Source of the DNA: an uncultured Prevotellaceae bacterium
GTDB lineage: Bacteria > Bacteroidota > Bacteroidia > Bacteroidales > Bacteroidaceae
Reading direction: 5' to 3'
DNA length: 64,000 bases
NCBI GenBank assembly: GCA_900314655.1
Contig: OMWC01000002.1
Coordinates: 1-64,000 of the forward strand
Shown: positions 9,708-17,151 of the stretch, in pieces
Layout: every line of letters starts with the position of its first letter
Numbering within the stretch: position 1 is the stretch's first letter
Made by a program: the position numbers and the translations under genes
The notes under the pieces: generated by a model
What the model saw: the letters and a program-made list of their open reading frames with translations, nothing else
Told to the model about the DNA's origin: nothing
Databases searched by the model: none

Positions 9708-10973
9708 ATGGGACAGTTTATTTTAGCAAGTATAGGCGTATTCTTGGTAATCATCCTGCTGGTGGTGACCATGCTGCTCATCGCCAAGAAATATCTATCG
9801 CCGAGCGGCAATGTGAATATCGAAATCAATGGCGACCGCACTATCAACGTGCCACAGGGTTCCAGCCTGATGACCACGCTCAACGAGAACGGCATCTTCC
9901 TGCCTTCGGCTTGTGGCGGTAAGGCTTCGTGCGGACAGTGCAAGGTGCAGGTGCTCGAGGGTGGGGGAGAAATCCTCGATTCCGAGAAGTCTCACTTCAC
10001 GCGCAAGGAAATCAAGAACCACTGGCGCCTGGGATGCCAGTGCAAGGTGAAAGGCGATTTGAAGATTCACGTGCCCGAGTCTATTCTCGGCGTGAAGGAG
10101 TATGAGTGTACCGTCATCAGCAACAAGAACGTGGCTACGTTCATCAAGGAGTTCAAGGTGCAGCTGCCCCCGGGCGAGCACATGGACTTCATTCCCGGCT
10201 CCTATGCACAGATCAAGATTCCGGCTTTCACGATGGACTACGACAAGGACATCGACAAGTCGCTCATCGGCGATGAGTATCTGCCCTCGTGGGAGAAGTT
10301 CGGCTTGTTCCCCCTGAAGTGCGTCAATCCCGAGCCTACCATCCGCGCATACTCCATGGCCAACTATCCGGCAGAGGGTGACGTGTTCATGCTCACCGTG
10401 CGTATTGCCACGCCTCCGTTCAAGCCCGACAAGAGTGGCTTCATGGACGTGAATCCGGGTATCGCTTCGTCGTATATCTTCTCGCTGAAACCCGGCGACA
10501 AGGTGACCATGAGCGGTCCGTTCGGTGATTTCCATCCCCACTTCGACTCCAAGCGCGAAATGATCTGGGTAGGTGGTGGTGCAGGTATGGCTCCGCTCCG
10601 TGCGCAGATCATGCACATGACGAAGACGCTTCACACCACTGACCGTGAGATGCACTATTTCTATGGTGCACGTGCGCTCAACGAGGTGTTCTATCTTGAC
10701 GACTTCCTCGGATTGGAGAAGGAGTATCCCAACTTCCACTTCCACCTGGCGCTCGACCGTCCGGATCCCGCAGCCGACGCTGCAGGCGTAAAATATACTC
10801 CGGGCTTTGTGCATCAGGTGATGTACAACACGTATCTGAAGGACCACGAAGCTCCCGAGGACGTGGAGTACTACATGTGTGGTCCCGGCCCGATGTCGAA
10901 CGCCGTCGTGCAGATGCTCGATGGTCTTGGCGTGGAGCCCGAGAGTATCATGTATGATAACTTCGGCGGTTAA
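9708..10973 (+). CDS. nqrF: Na+-NQR subunit F, NADH-oxidising subunit
   Basis: Electron-entry subunit of Na+-NQR, 421 residues. Order of parts: one N-terminal membrane helix (about 3-25); a ferredoxin-like 2Fe-2S domain with its four cysteines in SACGGKASCGQCKV and LGCQCKV; an FAD domain with RAYSMANYP; and a C-terminal NADH domain with GGGAGMAPLRAQ and a YYMCGPGPM motif. All cofactor motifs are intact. It is the last gene of the operon, followed by a hairpin terminator at 10995-11032. Confidence 0.95.
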   Translation: MGQFILASIGVFLVIILLVVTMLLIAKKYLSPSGNVNIEINGDRTINVPQGSSLMTTLNENGIFLPSACGGKASCGQCKVQVLEGGGEILDSEKSHFTRKEIKNHWRLGCQCKVKGDLKIHVPESILGVKEYECTVISNKNVATFIKEFKVQLPPGEHMDFIPGSYAQIKIPAFTMDYDKDIDKSLIGDEYLPSWEKFGLFPLKCVNPEPTIRAYSMANYPAEGDVFMLTVRIATPPFKPDKSGFMDVNPGIASSYIFSLKPGDKVTMSGPFGDFHPHFDSKREMIWVGGGAGMAPLRAQIMHMTKTLHTTDREMHYFYGARALNEVFYLDDFLGLEKEYPNFHFHLALDRPDPAADAAGVKYTPGFVHQVMYNTYLKDHEAPEDVEYYMCGPGPMSNAVVQMLDGLGVEPESIMYDNFGG

Positions 10974-10994
10974 CGCTCCGCTCGTTTTTAATAG

Positions 10995-11032
10995 GAAAGA
11001 GGATGTGCTCAGACTGGGGCGCATCCTCTTTC
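10995..11032 (+). terminator. Terminator after nqrF
   Basis: Arms 10995-11005 (GAAAGAGGATG) and 11022-11032 (CATCCTCTTTC) are perfectly complementary and are followed by TGTTTG. It lies 22 bases after the nqrF stop. Confidence 0.7.
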
Positions 11033-11041
11033 TGTTTGAAT

Positions 11042-11142
11042 GGATGATACTTTGGCCTTCAACGGATGATACTTTGAAGTCCGTCGGATGATACTTTGGA
11101 AGGCAACGGATGATACTTTGAAGGCCCTCGGATGATACTTTG
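11042..11142 (+). repeat. Array A of 22-bp units (five copies)
   Basis: Five copies of the 13-base core GGATGATACTTTG start at 11042, 11064, 11086, 11108 and 11130, exactly 22 bases apart. The nine bases between cores vary but follow patterns such as AAGGCCNTC or GCCTTCAAC. The array lies between the convergent genes nqrF and prs. Related arrays occur at 35621, 50416 and 61454, all on the same strand. Confidence 0.9.
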
Positions 11143-11227
11143 CTTCTGATAAGTGGAAGGCCTGCTTCCGATGGGTGGAAACAGGCCTTCCAATGGGTGG
11201 AAACGTGGCTTCCGTTGGGTGGAAGCG
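11142..11227 (+). repeat. Second 22-bp repeat family next to array A
   Basis: Directly after array A come three 22-bp units and one 20-base partial unit (starts 11142, 11164, 11186, 11208), each of the form GCTTCCGATGGGTGGAA plus a short variable part. The period equals that of array A but the sequence differs. The last unit ends two bases before the prs stop codon. A related single unit lies inside the inverted repeat at 23508-23602. Confidence 0.8.
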
Positions 11228-11229
11228 CG

Positions 11230-12168
11230 TTAGATGATATACTGGTCGCTGATGCTCTTGTTTTCAAGCACGCGGCGGATGGTCTCCGCAAACATGTCGG
11301 CCACGCAGAGCTGCTTCACCTTGGAGCATGTGTTGTTGTAGGGAATAGAGTTGGTGAAGACAATTTCTTCCAATGCACTCTTCTCCACACGCTCGCTGGC
11401 AGGGCCGCTCATCACGCAGTGGGTGGCGCAGGCACGCACGCTCTTGGCTCCTGCAGCCTTCATCACGTCGGCGGCCATCGTGATGGTGCCGGCGGTGTCA
11501 ACCATATCGTCAACCACCACCACGTTCTTGTCTTTCACGTCACCGATGATCTGCATGCTGGAAACGACATTGGCGCGGGCGCGGGTCTTGTTGCAGAGCA
11601 CGAGCGGGCATCCCAGATACTTGGCGTAGGTGTTGGCACGCTTCGAACCGCCCACGTCGGGAGAGGCGATGACAAGGTTGTCGAGTTTCAGGCTCTGCAG
11701 ATAAGGCAGGATGACGCCTGAAGCATAGAGATGGTCAACGGGCACGTCGAAGAATCCCTGAATCTGGTCGGCATGGAGGTCCATCGTGATCACACGGTCA
11801 ACGCCTGCCACGCTCAGCAGGTCGGCCACGAGTTTGGCGCCGATGCTCACGCGGGGCTTGTCCTTGCGGTCCTGGCGTGCCCATCCGAAGTAGGGGATTA
11901 CGGCATTGATGGTCTTGGCCGAAGCGCGCTTGGCGGCGTCGATCATCAGGAGCAGCTCCATCAGATTGTCTGAGTTGGGGAACGTGCTCTGAACGAGGAA
12001 GAGGTCGCGGCCACGGACACTTTCTTCGTAGGAAACTGCAAATTCTCCGTCGGAGAACTTGGTCATGACCATCTTCCCGAGGGGACAGCCGAGACTCTTG
12101 CATATTTTCTCTGCCAGGTACTTTGTGCAAGTACCCGAGAATACCATAAATGAGTTTTGATCAATCAT
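11230..12168 (-). CDS. prs: Ribose-phosphate pyrophosphokinase
   Basis: Cytoplasmic PRPP synthetase (312 residues), which makes phosphoribosyl pyrophosphate from ribose 5-phosphate and ATP for nucleotide, histidine and tryptophan synthesis. Family landmarks are the metal/ATP region DLHADQIQGFF, the flexible-loop region around RQDRKDKPR, and the PRPP-binding motif VVVVDDMVDTAGT. Length is normal. It follows the ThiE-like gene by 33 bases on the same strand with no promoter box between, so the two are probably cotranscribed. Confidence 0.95.
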   Translation of the reverse strand: MIDQNSFMVFSGTCTKYLAEKICKSLGCPLGKMVMTKFSDGEFAVSYEESVRGRDLFLVQSTFPNSDNLMELLLMIDAAKRASAKTINAVIPYFGWARQDRKDKPRVSIGAKLVADLLSVAGVDRVITMDLHADQIQGFFDVPVDHLYASGVILPYLQSLKLDNLVIASPDVGGSKRANTYAKYLGCPLVLCNKTRARANVVSSMQIIGDVKDKNVVVVDDMVDTAGTITMAADVMKAAGAKSVRACATHCVMSGPASERVEKSALEEIVFTNSIPYNNTCSKVKQLCVADMFAETIRRVLENKSISDQYII

Positions 12169-12201
12169 CGTGATATGAATGTACTGTTTGTTAATATTGT
12201 C

Positions 12202-12810
12202 TTATCCTATCGCCTTGCGTATCTTGACAAAGTGGTCTATCAGTTCATGGAAGTCTTGTTCCTGATGAATGTCAAACCGGTTCCACAAGTCGCCGCATAG
12301 CACTACGCCCCCGAATCCCAGGTCTTTCATCATGCGCACGTTGTCGAGATTGATGCCGCCTAGGGCATAGACGTGGCGGTCGATGAGTCCTTCGCGCGAG
12401 GCAGCCTTGAGTTGTTCCATCGTGAAGCAGGCTTTCTTGTCGGGTTCGCTTTGGCTGTCGAAGATGTATTTCAGGAACACATACTCCGATTTTTTCTTGG
12501 CAACCTTGAGCTTGTCGAGCTGCATGCATGTGCGCGAGAAATGCCCTCGGTATCCGTCGGGCAGGGGAGCATCGGGAGATTCGATATGAATGCCGTCCAG
12601 GCCGAATTCGTTTTTGAGGTAATAATGGTCGTGAACGGTGATTTTGCGGTAGTATTCATCAGGCAGTAGAGTCAGCAGACGCTCAGCATACATGGGGGAT
12701 GAGTCCGGTTTGTACAAGTGCAGGTTGTCCATCCCTTCGTCGAAGAGCGTAGCCAGAATTTTGTCTTCCTCCACAAAGAATGTGGGCTTAGTCATTACAA
12801 CGAGTTTCAT
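12202..12810 (-). CDS. ThiE/TenI-like TIM-barrel protein
   Basis: Protein of 202 residues resembling thiamine-phosphate synthase (ThiE/TenI superfamily). Recognisable are the strand with ITVHDHYYLKNEFGLDGIHI and the phosphate-binding-like ALGGINLDNV followed by GFGGVVLCGD. Several ThiE signature residues, such as the IINDR block and the QLR start, are not evident, so it may be a TenI-like or otherwise divergent member rather than a true thiamine enzyme; no other thiamine genes are nearby. The ATG at 12810 is chosen because the frame upstream crosses a promoter box at 12832-12839. It is followed by prs. Confidence 0.65.
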   Translation of the reverse strand: MKLVVMTKPTFFVEEDKILATLFDEGMDNLHLYKPDSSPMYAERLLTLLPDEYYRKITVHDHYYLKNEFGLDGIHIESPDAPLPDGYRGHFSRTCMQLDKLKVAKKKSEYVFLKYIFDSQSEPDKKACFTMEQLKAASREGLIDRHVYALGGINLDNVRMMKDLGFGGVVLCGDLWNRFDIHQEQDFHELIDHFVKIRKAIG

Positions 12811-12831
12811 CTGCCTTTTTGTTTTCTGATG

Positions 12832-12839
12832 CAAAAGTA
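12832..12839 (-). promoter_or_regulatory. -7 promoter box before the ThiE-like gene
   Basis: The minus strand reads TACTTTTG, fitting TAnnTTTG, about 20 bases before the ATG at 12810. Confidence 0.5.
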
Positions 12840-12900
12840 TGAAAAATCCGTCGGATATGCAATAGTGAAAGGATAAAAATTCTAAATAATGGCTATTAAC

Positions 12901-12932
12901 TTGTTCTATCATAAGAATTATCCGTATCTTTG
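12901..12932 (+). promoter_or_regulatory. Promoter of nspC
   Basis: TTG at 12901-12903 and TATCTTTG at 12925-12932, 21 bases apart. Only five bases separate the box from the nspC ATG, so the transcript should have almost no leader. Confidence 0.65.
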
Positions 12933-12937
12933 TAGGT

Positions 12938-14104
12938 ATGAAAATCAATCTTGACAGTTTTGAGGGCATCAGTCGCCCGATGTACGTGCTGGAGGAAGAA
13001 AGGCTCAGGGCCAATCTTCAGCTCATCTCAAGCGTGGCCCGCGAGGCCGATGTGGAAATCATTCTCGCATTCAAGGCCTATGCGCTGTGGAAAACGTTTC
13101 CTGTGTTTCGTGAGTATATCCGTTCCACTACGGCCAGTTCGCTCTTCGAGGCCCGGCTTGCCTACGAAGAGTTTGGAGCCAAGGCCCACACCTATTCGCC
13201 TGCATATACCGACGATGAGATTGACCGCATAGCCAACTGCTCGAGTCATCTCACCTTCAACTCGCTTTCTCAATACGCGCGTTATTATAATAAGGTGAAA
13301 GGGCGCGTCTCGGTAGGACTCAGGGTGAATCCTGAATATTCTGAGGTGGGGACCGACCTTTATAACCCTTGTGCGCCAGGCACCAGGTTTGGCGTGACGG
13401 CCGACAAACTCCCCGCGCAGCTGCCCGAGGGCATTGAGGGATTCCATTGCCATTGCCATTGCGAGAGTGGGGCAGACGTGTTTGAGCGTACACTGCAGCA
13501 TATAGAAGAGAAGTTTGCGCGGTGGTTCCCGCAACTGAAGTGGATCAACTTTGGTGGTGGCCACCTGATGACTCGCAAGGACTACGACGTGGACCTGTTG
13601 ATCCGCATCCTGAAAGGTGTTCATGAGCGCTATCCCTGGCTGAAAATCATCCTGGAGCCCGGCAGCGCATTCGGCTGGCAGACGGGGCCGCTGGTCAGCC
13701 ACGTGGTTGACATCGTGGAAGACCATGGCATCCGCACGGCCATTCTCGATGTGAGTTTCACCTGCCACATGCCAGACTGCCTCGAAATGCCATACTATCC
13801 CAAAGTGCGCGGCGCGGAGACCGTTGAATCTGCCGACGGAATGCCCCCAACGGATGCTCCCCATCTCTACCGTTTGGGGGGTAACAGCTGCTTGAGCGGC
13901 GACTTCATGGGCTACTGGAAGTTTGACCATGAATTGGTGGTCGGAGAAAATATTATATTGGAAGATATGCTCCATTATACGACGGTAAAGACCACCATGT
14001 TTAACGGTATCTCACATCCTGCCATAGCGTTAGCACGAACCGACGGGCATCTGGTTATGCTGAAAGAGTTTACCTACGATGATTACAAAAATAGAATGGA
14101 TTGA
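12938..14104 (+). CDS. nspC: Carboxynorspermidine decarboxylase
   Basis: PLP-dependent enzyme (388 residues) of the alanine racemase-like fold that decarboxylates carboxynorspermidine or carboxyspermidine in the alternative polyamine pathway. The PLP lysine is probably Lys46 in LAFKAYALWKTF. Other family landmarks are VGLRVNPEYSEV, FHCHCHCESGAD, the phosphate-binding region INFGGGHLMT, and LGGNSCLSGDFMG near the C-terminus. It is monocistronic here; the partner dehydrogenase gene is not in the window. The start is supported by the promoter five bases upstream and by the usual N-terminal PMYVLEE. Confidence 0.92.
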   Translation: MKINLDSFEGISRPMYVLEEERLRANLQLISSVAREADVEIILAFKAYALWKTFPVFREYIRSTTASSLFEARLAYEEFGAKAHTYSPAYTDDEIDRIANCSSHLTFNSLSQYARYYNKVKGRVSVGLRVNPEYSEVGTDLYNPCAPGTRFGVTADKLPAQLPEGIEGFHCHCHCESGADVFERTLQHIEEKFARWFPQLKWINFGGGHLMTRKDYDVDLLIRILKGVHERYPWLKIILEPGSAFGWQTGPLVSHVVDIVEDHGIRTAILDVSFTCHMPDCLEMPYYPKVRGAETVESADGMPPTDAPHLYRLGGNSCLSGDFMGYWKFDHELVVGENIILEDMLHYTTVKTTMFNGISHPAIALARTDGHLVMLKEFTYDDYKNRMD

Positions 14105-14123
14105 AAAAAACTTTCAAAAACAT

Positions 14124-14154
14124 TTGGCGGTTTCAAAAATTGTACGTACCTTTG
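14124..14154 (+). promoter_or_regulatory. Promoter of the four-tRNA cluster
   Basis: TTG at 14124-14126 and TACCTTTG at 14147-14154 with a 20-base spacer. The same arrangement, and a similar following sequence, precedes the tRNA-Ser gene near 56997. Confidence 0.7.
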
Positions 14155-14196
14155 CACTCGCATTTAGAGAAATGCACTTCCAGAAGGGAGTAAATT

Positions 14197-14269
14197 GCGG
14201 AAATAGCTCAGTTGGTAGAGCACAACCTTGCCAAGGTTGGGGTCGCGGGTCCGAGTCCCGTTTTCCGCT
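14197..14269 (+). tRNA. tRNA-Gly (anticodon GCC)
   Basis: Cloverleaf of 73 bases: acceptor arms GCGGAAA and TTTCCGC, anticodon loop TTGCCAA on a CC-TTGCCAA-GG core, T arm around GGTCCGAGTCC. CCA is not encoded. An identical copy lies at 14573. Confidence 0.95.
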
Positions 14270-14317
14270 CACATTCTGTAACAAGCGAAGATGGAGCGAG
14301 GGCTCTTTTCTCGAATT

Positions 14318-14402
14318 GCCCAGGTGGCGGAATTGGTAGACGCGCACGTTTCAGGTGCGTGTGCAGCGATGCGTGCAGGTTCGAGTCCTGTTCTGGGCAC
14401 CA
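14318..14402 (+). tRNA. tRNA-Leu (anticodon CAG)
   Basis: Class II tRNA with a long variable arm. Acceptor GCCCAGG pairs with TCTGGGC; the anticodon stem CACGT/GCGTG encloses the loop TTCAGGT, giving CAG. The 3' ACCA is encoded, unlike the neighbouring tRNAs. Confidence 0.93.
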
Positions 14403-14447
14403 AGCACTGGCTTGCATATTCGCAACGTTACAGAAAGTGTTTTTGTT

Positions 14448-14531
14448 GGAGAGGTGGCGGAATTGGTAGACGCGCTACTTTGAGGGGGTAGTGTCAATTG
14501 CGACGTGGGAGTTCGAGTCTCCTCCTCTTCA
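14448..14531 (+). tRNA. tRNA-Leu (anticodon GAG)
   Basis: Class II tRNA. Acceptor GGAGAGG pairs with CCTCTTC; the anticodon stem CTACT/GGTAG encloses the loop TTGAGGG, giving GAG. CCA is not encoded. Confidence 0.93.
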
Positions 14532-14572
14532 CATAAACAGATTTAGATATCGTCATTACGATATAACGCAAT

Positions 14573-14645
14573 GCGGAAATAGCTCAGTTGGTAGAGCACA
14601 ACCTTGCCAAGGTTGGGGTCGCGGGTCCGAGTCCCGTTTTCCGCT
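14573..14645 (+). tRNA. tRNA-Gly (anticodon GCC), second copy
   Basis: Identical over all 73 bases to the tRNA-Gly at 14197-14269. A run of T follows directly after its 3' end, and the next gene starts 35 bases downstream. Confidence 0.95.
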
Positions 14646-14680
14646 CTTTTTTTAGGATAAGAAAAATACAACCCAAACAA

Positions 14681-15220
14681 ATGAACTTATACTTAAGATA
14701 TTTTGACAAAGAGACACTTGTGCCTACTGTCGAAGATGCTATAGATTTTCTGGCTTCCATTCCTGAGATCAACATGAATCCTGATCTCGAGGCTGATATC
14801 CGCGACTATTGCGACAGTGATGTGTTTTATCCGAAACGCTATAAGGTGCGTCCACGCATTTACTTTATCATTATAAAGACTGAGGCTGCCACGATGCTTG
14901 ACTTCAAGGAGAAAAAGGCATTGCGTCCGGCCGACGGTGCGCGCAAGGAGATGGTAGCTCCGGCCGTGGCCCGGCTGAACGAAGAGCGCGAGGGTTGGTA
15001 CGAGGGAATGCTCGACTTCAAGCGCGTGGTAATGGTGCCCTCCACGGGCAAGCATGAATACCGCGACACGCATTTCGTGGCTAACGTGAAGGCCATTTCC
15101 GGTCTGGATGCCTATAACCGTATCGTAGATCATCTGCGCAGCCGTGTTGACGGGCGTAGCCAGTTCCCTTCAGCCAAGGGCAAGAACTTCAAGTTCCGCT
15201 ATCTCGGAATGTGGAAATAA
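14681..15220 (+). CDS. Conserved Bacteroidales protein of unknown function
   Basis: Cytoplasmic-looking protein of 179 residues without signal peptide or membrane helix. I do not recognise a domain. Visible features are an acidic N-terminal half with DLEADIRDYCDSD, a hydrophobic strand YFIIIKTEAATM, and a C-terminal half rich in Arg/Lys. The ATG at 14681 is chosen because the longer frame would begin inside the upstream tRNA-Gly. It lies directly before ssb (22-base gap) on the same strand. Confidence 0.7.
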   Translation: MNLYLRYFDKETLVPTVEDAIDFLASIPEINMNPDLEADIRDYCDSDVFYPKRYKVRPRIYFIIIKTEAATMLDFKEKKALRPADGARKEMVAPAVARLNEEREGWYEGMLDFKRVVMVPSTGKHEYRDTHFVANVKAISGLDAYNRIVDHLRSRVDGRSQFPSAKGKNFKFRYLGMWK

Positions 15221-15242
15221 AAACTGTTGAGGAGGCCGCTAT

Positions 15243-15647
15243 ATGAATAAGGTAATGCTGATTGGAAATGTTGGAAAAGAACCTGAAGTTCGCTATTATG
15301 AACCAGATCAGGCTGTCGCACAGGTAAGTTTGGCAACATCAGAACGTGGCTATACACTTCAGAACGGAACCCAGGTGCCTGACCGTACGGACTGGCATAA
15401 CCTGGTGTTCTACCGTCAGTTGGCCAAGATTGTGGAACGCTATGTCCACAAGGGTGACAAGCTCTATGTAGAAGGTCGCATCCGTTATAGAATGTATGAC
15501 ACGCAGAAAGGCGAGCGCCGCTATGTGACAGAGATCCATGTGGACAATATGGAGATGCTTTCGCCGAAACCTCAGACTACCGACTCCGACATGGCCTCTG
15601 AACCTGCTCCTCAGCCTCAGGCTAATGATAATCAGATGCCCTTCTGA
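15243..15647 (+). CDS. ssb: Single-stranded DNA-binding protein
   Basis: SSB of 134 residues: an OB-fold domain over about residues 1-105, starting MNKVMLIGNVGKEPEVRYY, then a short acidic/Gln-Pro-rich tail ending NDNQMPF, the usual tip that binds partner proteins. It coats single-stranded DNA in replication and repair. AGGAGG lies shortly before the ATG. Its stop codon overlaps the next start by one base (TGATG), implying translational coupling. Confidence 0.93.
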   Translation: MNKVMLIGNVGKEPEVRYYEPDQAVAQVSLATSERGYTLQNGTQVPDRTDWHNLVFYRQLAKIVERYVHKGDKLYVEGRIRYRMYDTQKGERRYVTEIHVDNMEMLSPKPQTTDSDMASEPAPQPQANDNQMPF

Positions 15648-16972
15648 TGGATATATCTTTTATACAACAAACGCTCAGTGAGGTGCACTGGATTGCACCC
15701 ACTACCGGTGTCATCATAGCAGCCGTACTGGCTGCTATACTTCTTGTATTCTCCGGCTTTGCCAGTGGTTCGGAAATCGCATTCTTCAGTCTCTCACCGC
15801 AGGATCTTAATGAAATGGATTCTGAGCATAACTCAACGGATGCACAGGTGAAGAAACTCCGTGATGACAGCGAACGCACGTTGGCCACGATTCTCATCAC
15901 CAACAACTTCGTGAACGTGACCATCATCATGCTCTGCAACTATATCTTTGCCCATATCGTGGATTTCGGCAAGGCTGTGTGGTTACAGTTCCTCTGCATC
16001 ACGGTGCTGCTCACATTCCTGCTGCTCCTTTTCGGAGAGATTATGCCTAAAATCTTTGCCCGCCAGAATCCGTTGGCTTTCTGCCGCAGGATGGTCGGCC
16101 CTCTGATGGCCTTGCGTAGCTTCTTCTGGCCACTTGGGAGCATTCTCCTGCGCAGCGGTATCTTGGCTGAGAAAGTAGTGCCCCAGGATAATCACGTGCT
16201 GAGCGTGGACGATCTGGAACAGGCGCTGGAACTGACCGACAAAAACGAAATCAAAGAGGAGCAGAGCATGCTTCAGGGCATCATCCGCTTCGGTGATGAA
16301 ACCGTAAAGGAAGTGATGACCAGCCGCCAGGATGTGGTTGACATCGATATCAAGAGCTCGTATGCCGATGTGCTGAAGTGTATCGTCGAGAACAACTACA
16401 GCCGTATTCCTGTCTATCAGAATAATTCCGATAATATCCGTGGCGTGCTTTATATCAAAGACCTGCTGCCACATCTTTCCAAACCCTCTGCTTTCCGTTG
16501 GCAGACTCTTATACGTCCGCCTTACTTCGTTCCTGAGACCAAGAAGATTGACGACTTGCTACGTGAGTTTCAGGATAATAAGGTGCACATCGCCATTGTG
16601 GTGGATGAATTCGGCGGCACCAGCGGCATTGTCACACTTGAAGATATCCTGGAAGAAATCGTAGGCGAGATCAATGATGAGTATGACGAGGAAGAAAAAA
16701 CTTATACCCGTCTGAACCGCAACACCTACGTATTTGATGGTAAGACGCTGCTCAGCGATTTCTGCAGAATCCTGAATGTAAATGACGATGAGTTTAGCGA
16801 AGTGGAAGGAGATGCTGACACCGTGGCAGGTTTGCTCCTTGAGATAAAAGGAGATTTCCCCGAGGTTCACGAGAAGCTGTCATACAAGAACTATTTATTC
16901 GAAATTTTGGAAATTGAGGAGCGACGTATAGCAAAAGTGAAGATAATTGTTCGCGATTCGAACACTAATTAG
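15647..16972 (+). CDS. GldE/CorC-type transmembrane protein with CBS domains
   Basis: Membrane protein of 441 residues with the domain order CNNM/DUF21 (about 1-190, three to four helices), a CBS pair (about 215-340, including EVMTSRQDVVDID and IAIVVDEFGGTSGIVTLEDILEEIVGEI), and a C-terminal CorC_HlyC transporter-associated domain. In Bacteroidetes such proteins are often named GldE and lie beside ssb, as here. The likely role is in ion (Mg/Co) transport or envelope regulation; gliding is not implied. It overlaps ssb by one base. Confidence 0.85.
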   Translation: MDISFIQQTLSEVHWIAPTTGVIIAAVLAAILLVFSGFASGSEIAFFSLSPQDLNEMDSEHNSTDAQVKKLRDDSERTLATILITNNFVNVTIIMLCNYIFAHIVDFGKAVWLQFLCITVLLTFLLLLFGEIMPKIFARQNPLAFCRRMVGPLMALRSFFWPLGSILLRSGILAEKVVPQDNHVLSVDDLEQALELTDKNEIKEEQSMLQGIIRFGDETVKEVMTSRQDVVDIDIKSSYADVLKCIVENNYSRIPVYQNNSDNIRGVLYIKDLLPHLSKPSAFRWQTLIRPPYFVPETKKIDDLLREFQDNKVHIAIVVDEFGGTSGIVTLEDILEEIVGEINDEYDEEEKTYTRLNRNTYVFDGKTLLSDFCRILNVNDDEFSEVEGDADTVAGLLLEIKGDFPEVHEKLSYKNYLFEILEIEERRIAKVKIIVRDSNTN

Positions 16973-17012
16973 AAGAGATATGTTAAATAATGAAAAAATT
17001 TCAGCTCAAAAG

Positions 17013-17043
17013 TTGCAAATTACATAAAAGCGTTGTATCTTTG
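17013..17043 (+). promoter_or_regulatory. Orphan promoter
   Basis: TTG at 17013-17015 and TATCTTTG at 17036-17043 with a 20-base spacer form a good Bacteroidetes promoter pointing to the right, although no plus-strand gene follows. Confidence 0.6.
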
Positions 17044-17047
17044 CAGC

Positions 17048-17148
17048 ACAAATAAGACATTTAATAAGGATTAGTTTTTTTTAGTGGTTAATTTAGTTTT
17101 AGTAAGTATGTAGATAAGCCTGTCGTGAGACAGGCTTATCTTATTATT
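17048..17148 (+). ncRNA. Candidate small RNA
   Basis: A transcript from the promoter at 17013-17043 would run about 95 bases and end at the 12-bp perfect hairpin 17113-17140 followed by TTATTATTG. There is no open frame of note inside, and the next gene is on the opposite strand. It could regulate in trans, or be a leftover leader. The sequence between promoter and hairpin is U-rich and weakly structured. Confidence 0.4.
17113..17140. terminator. Hairpin terminator between convergent transcripts
   Basis: Perfect 12-bp stem (GATAAGCCTGTC with GACAGGCTTATC) and a four-base loop. The T-richer side follows on the plus strand, favouring termination of rightward transcripts. It lies 11 bases beyond the helicase stop and may also serve that operon. 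Confidence 0.65.
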
Positions 17149-17151
17149 GTA

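Noticed and set aside
11042-11142. CRISPR array
   Set aside because: The 13-base core and 9-base variable part are too short for repeat and spacer, variable parts are related to each other, and no cas gene is in the window. The other three arrays fail for the same reasons.
9795-11291. Long minus-strand open frame of 498 codons opposite nqrF
   Set aside because: It runs antisense through nqrF, the repeat array and the prs end, with no recognisable protein; a shadow caused by GC-rich third positions.
14588-14680. Upstream start for the unknown gene at 14681
   Set aside because: The longer frame would begin inside tRNA-Gly, so the ATG at 14681 was used.
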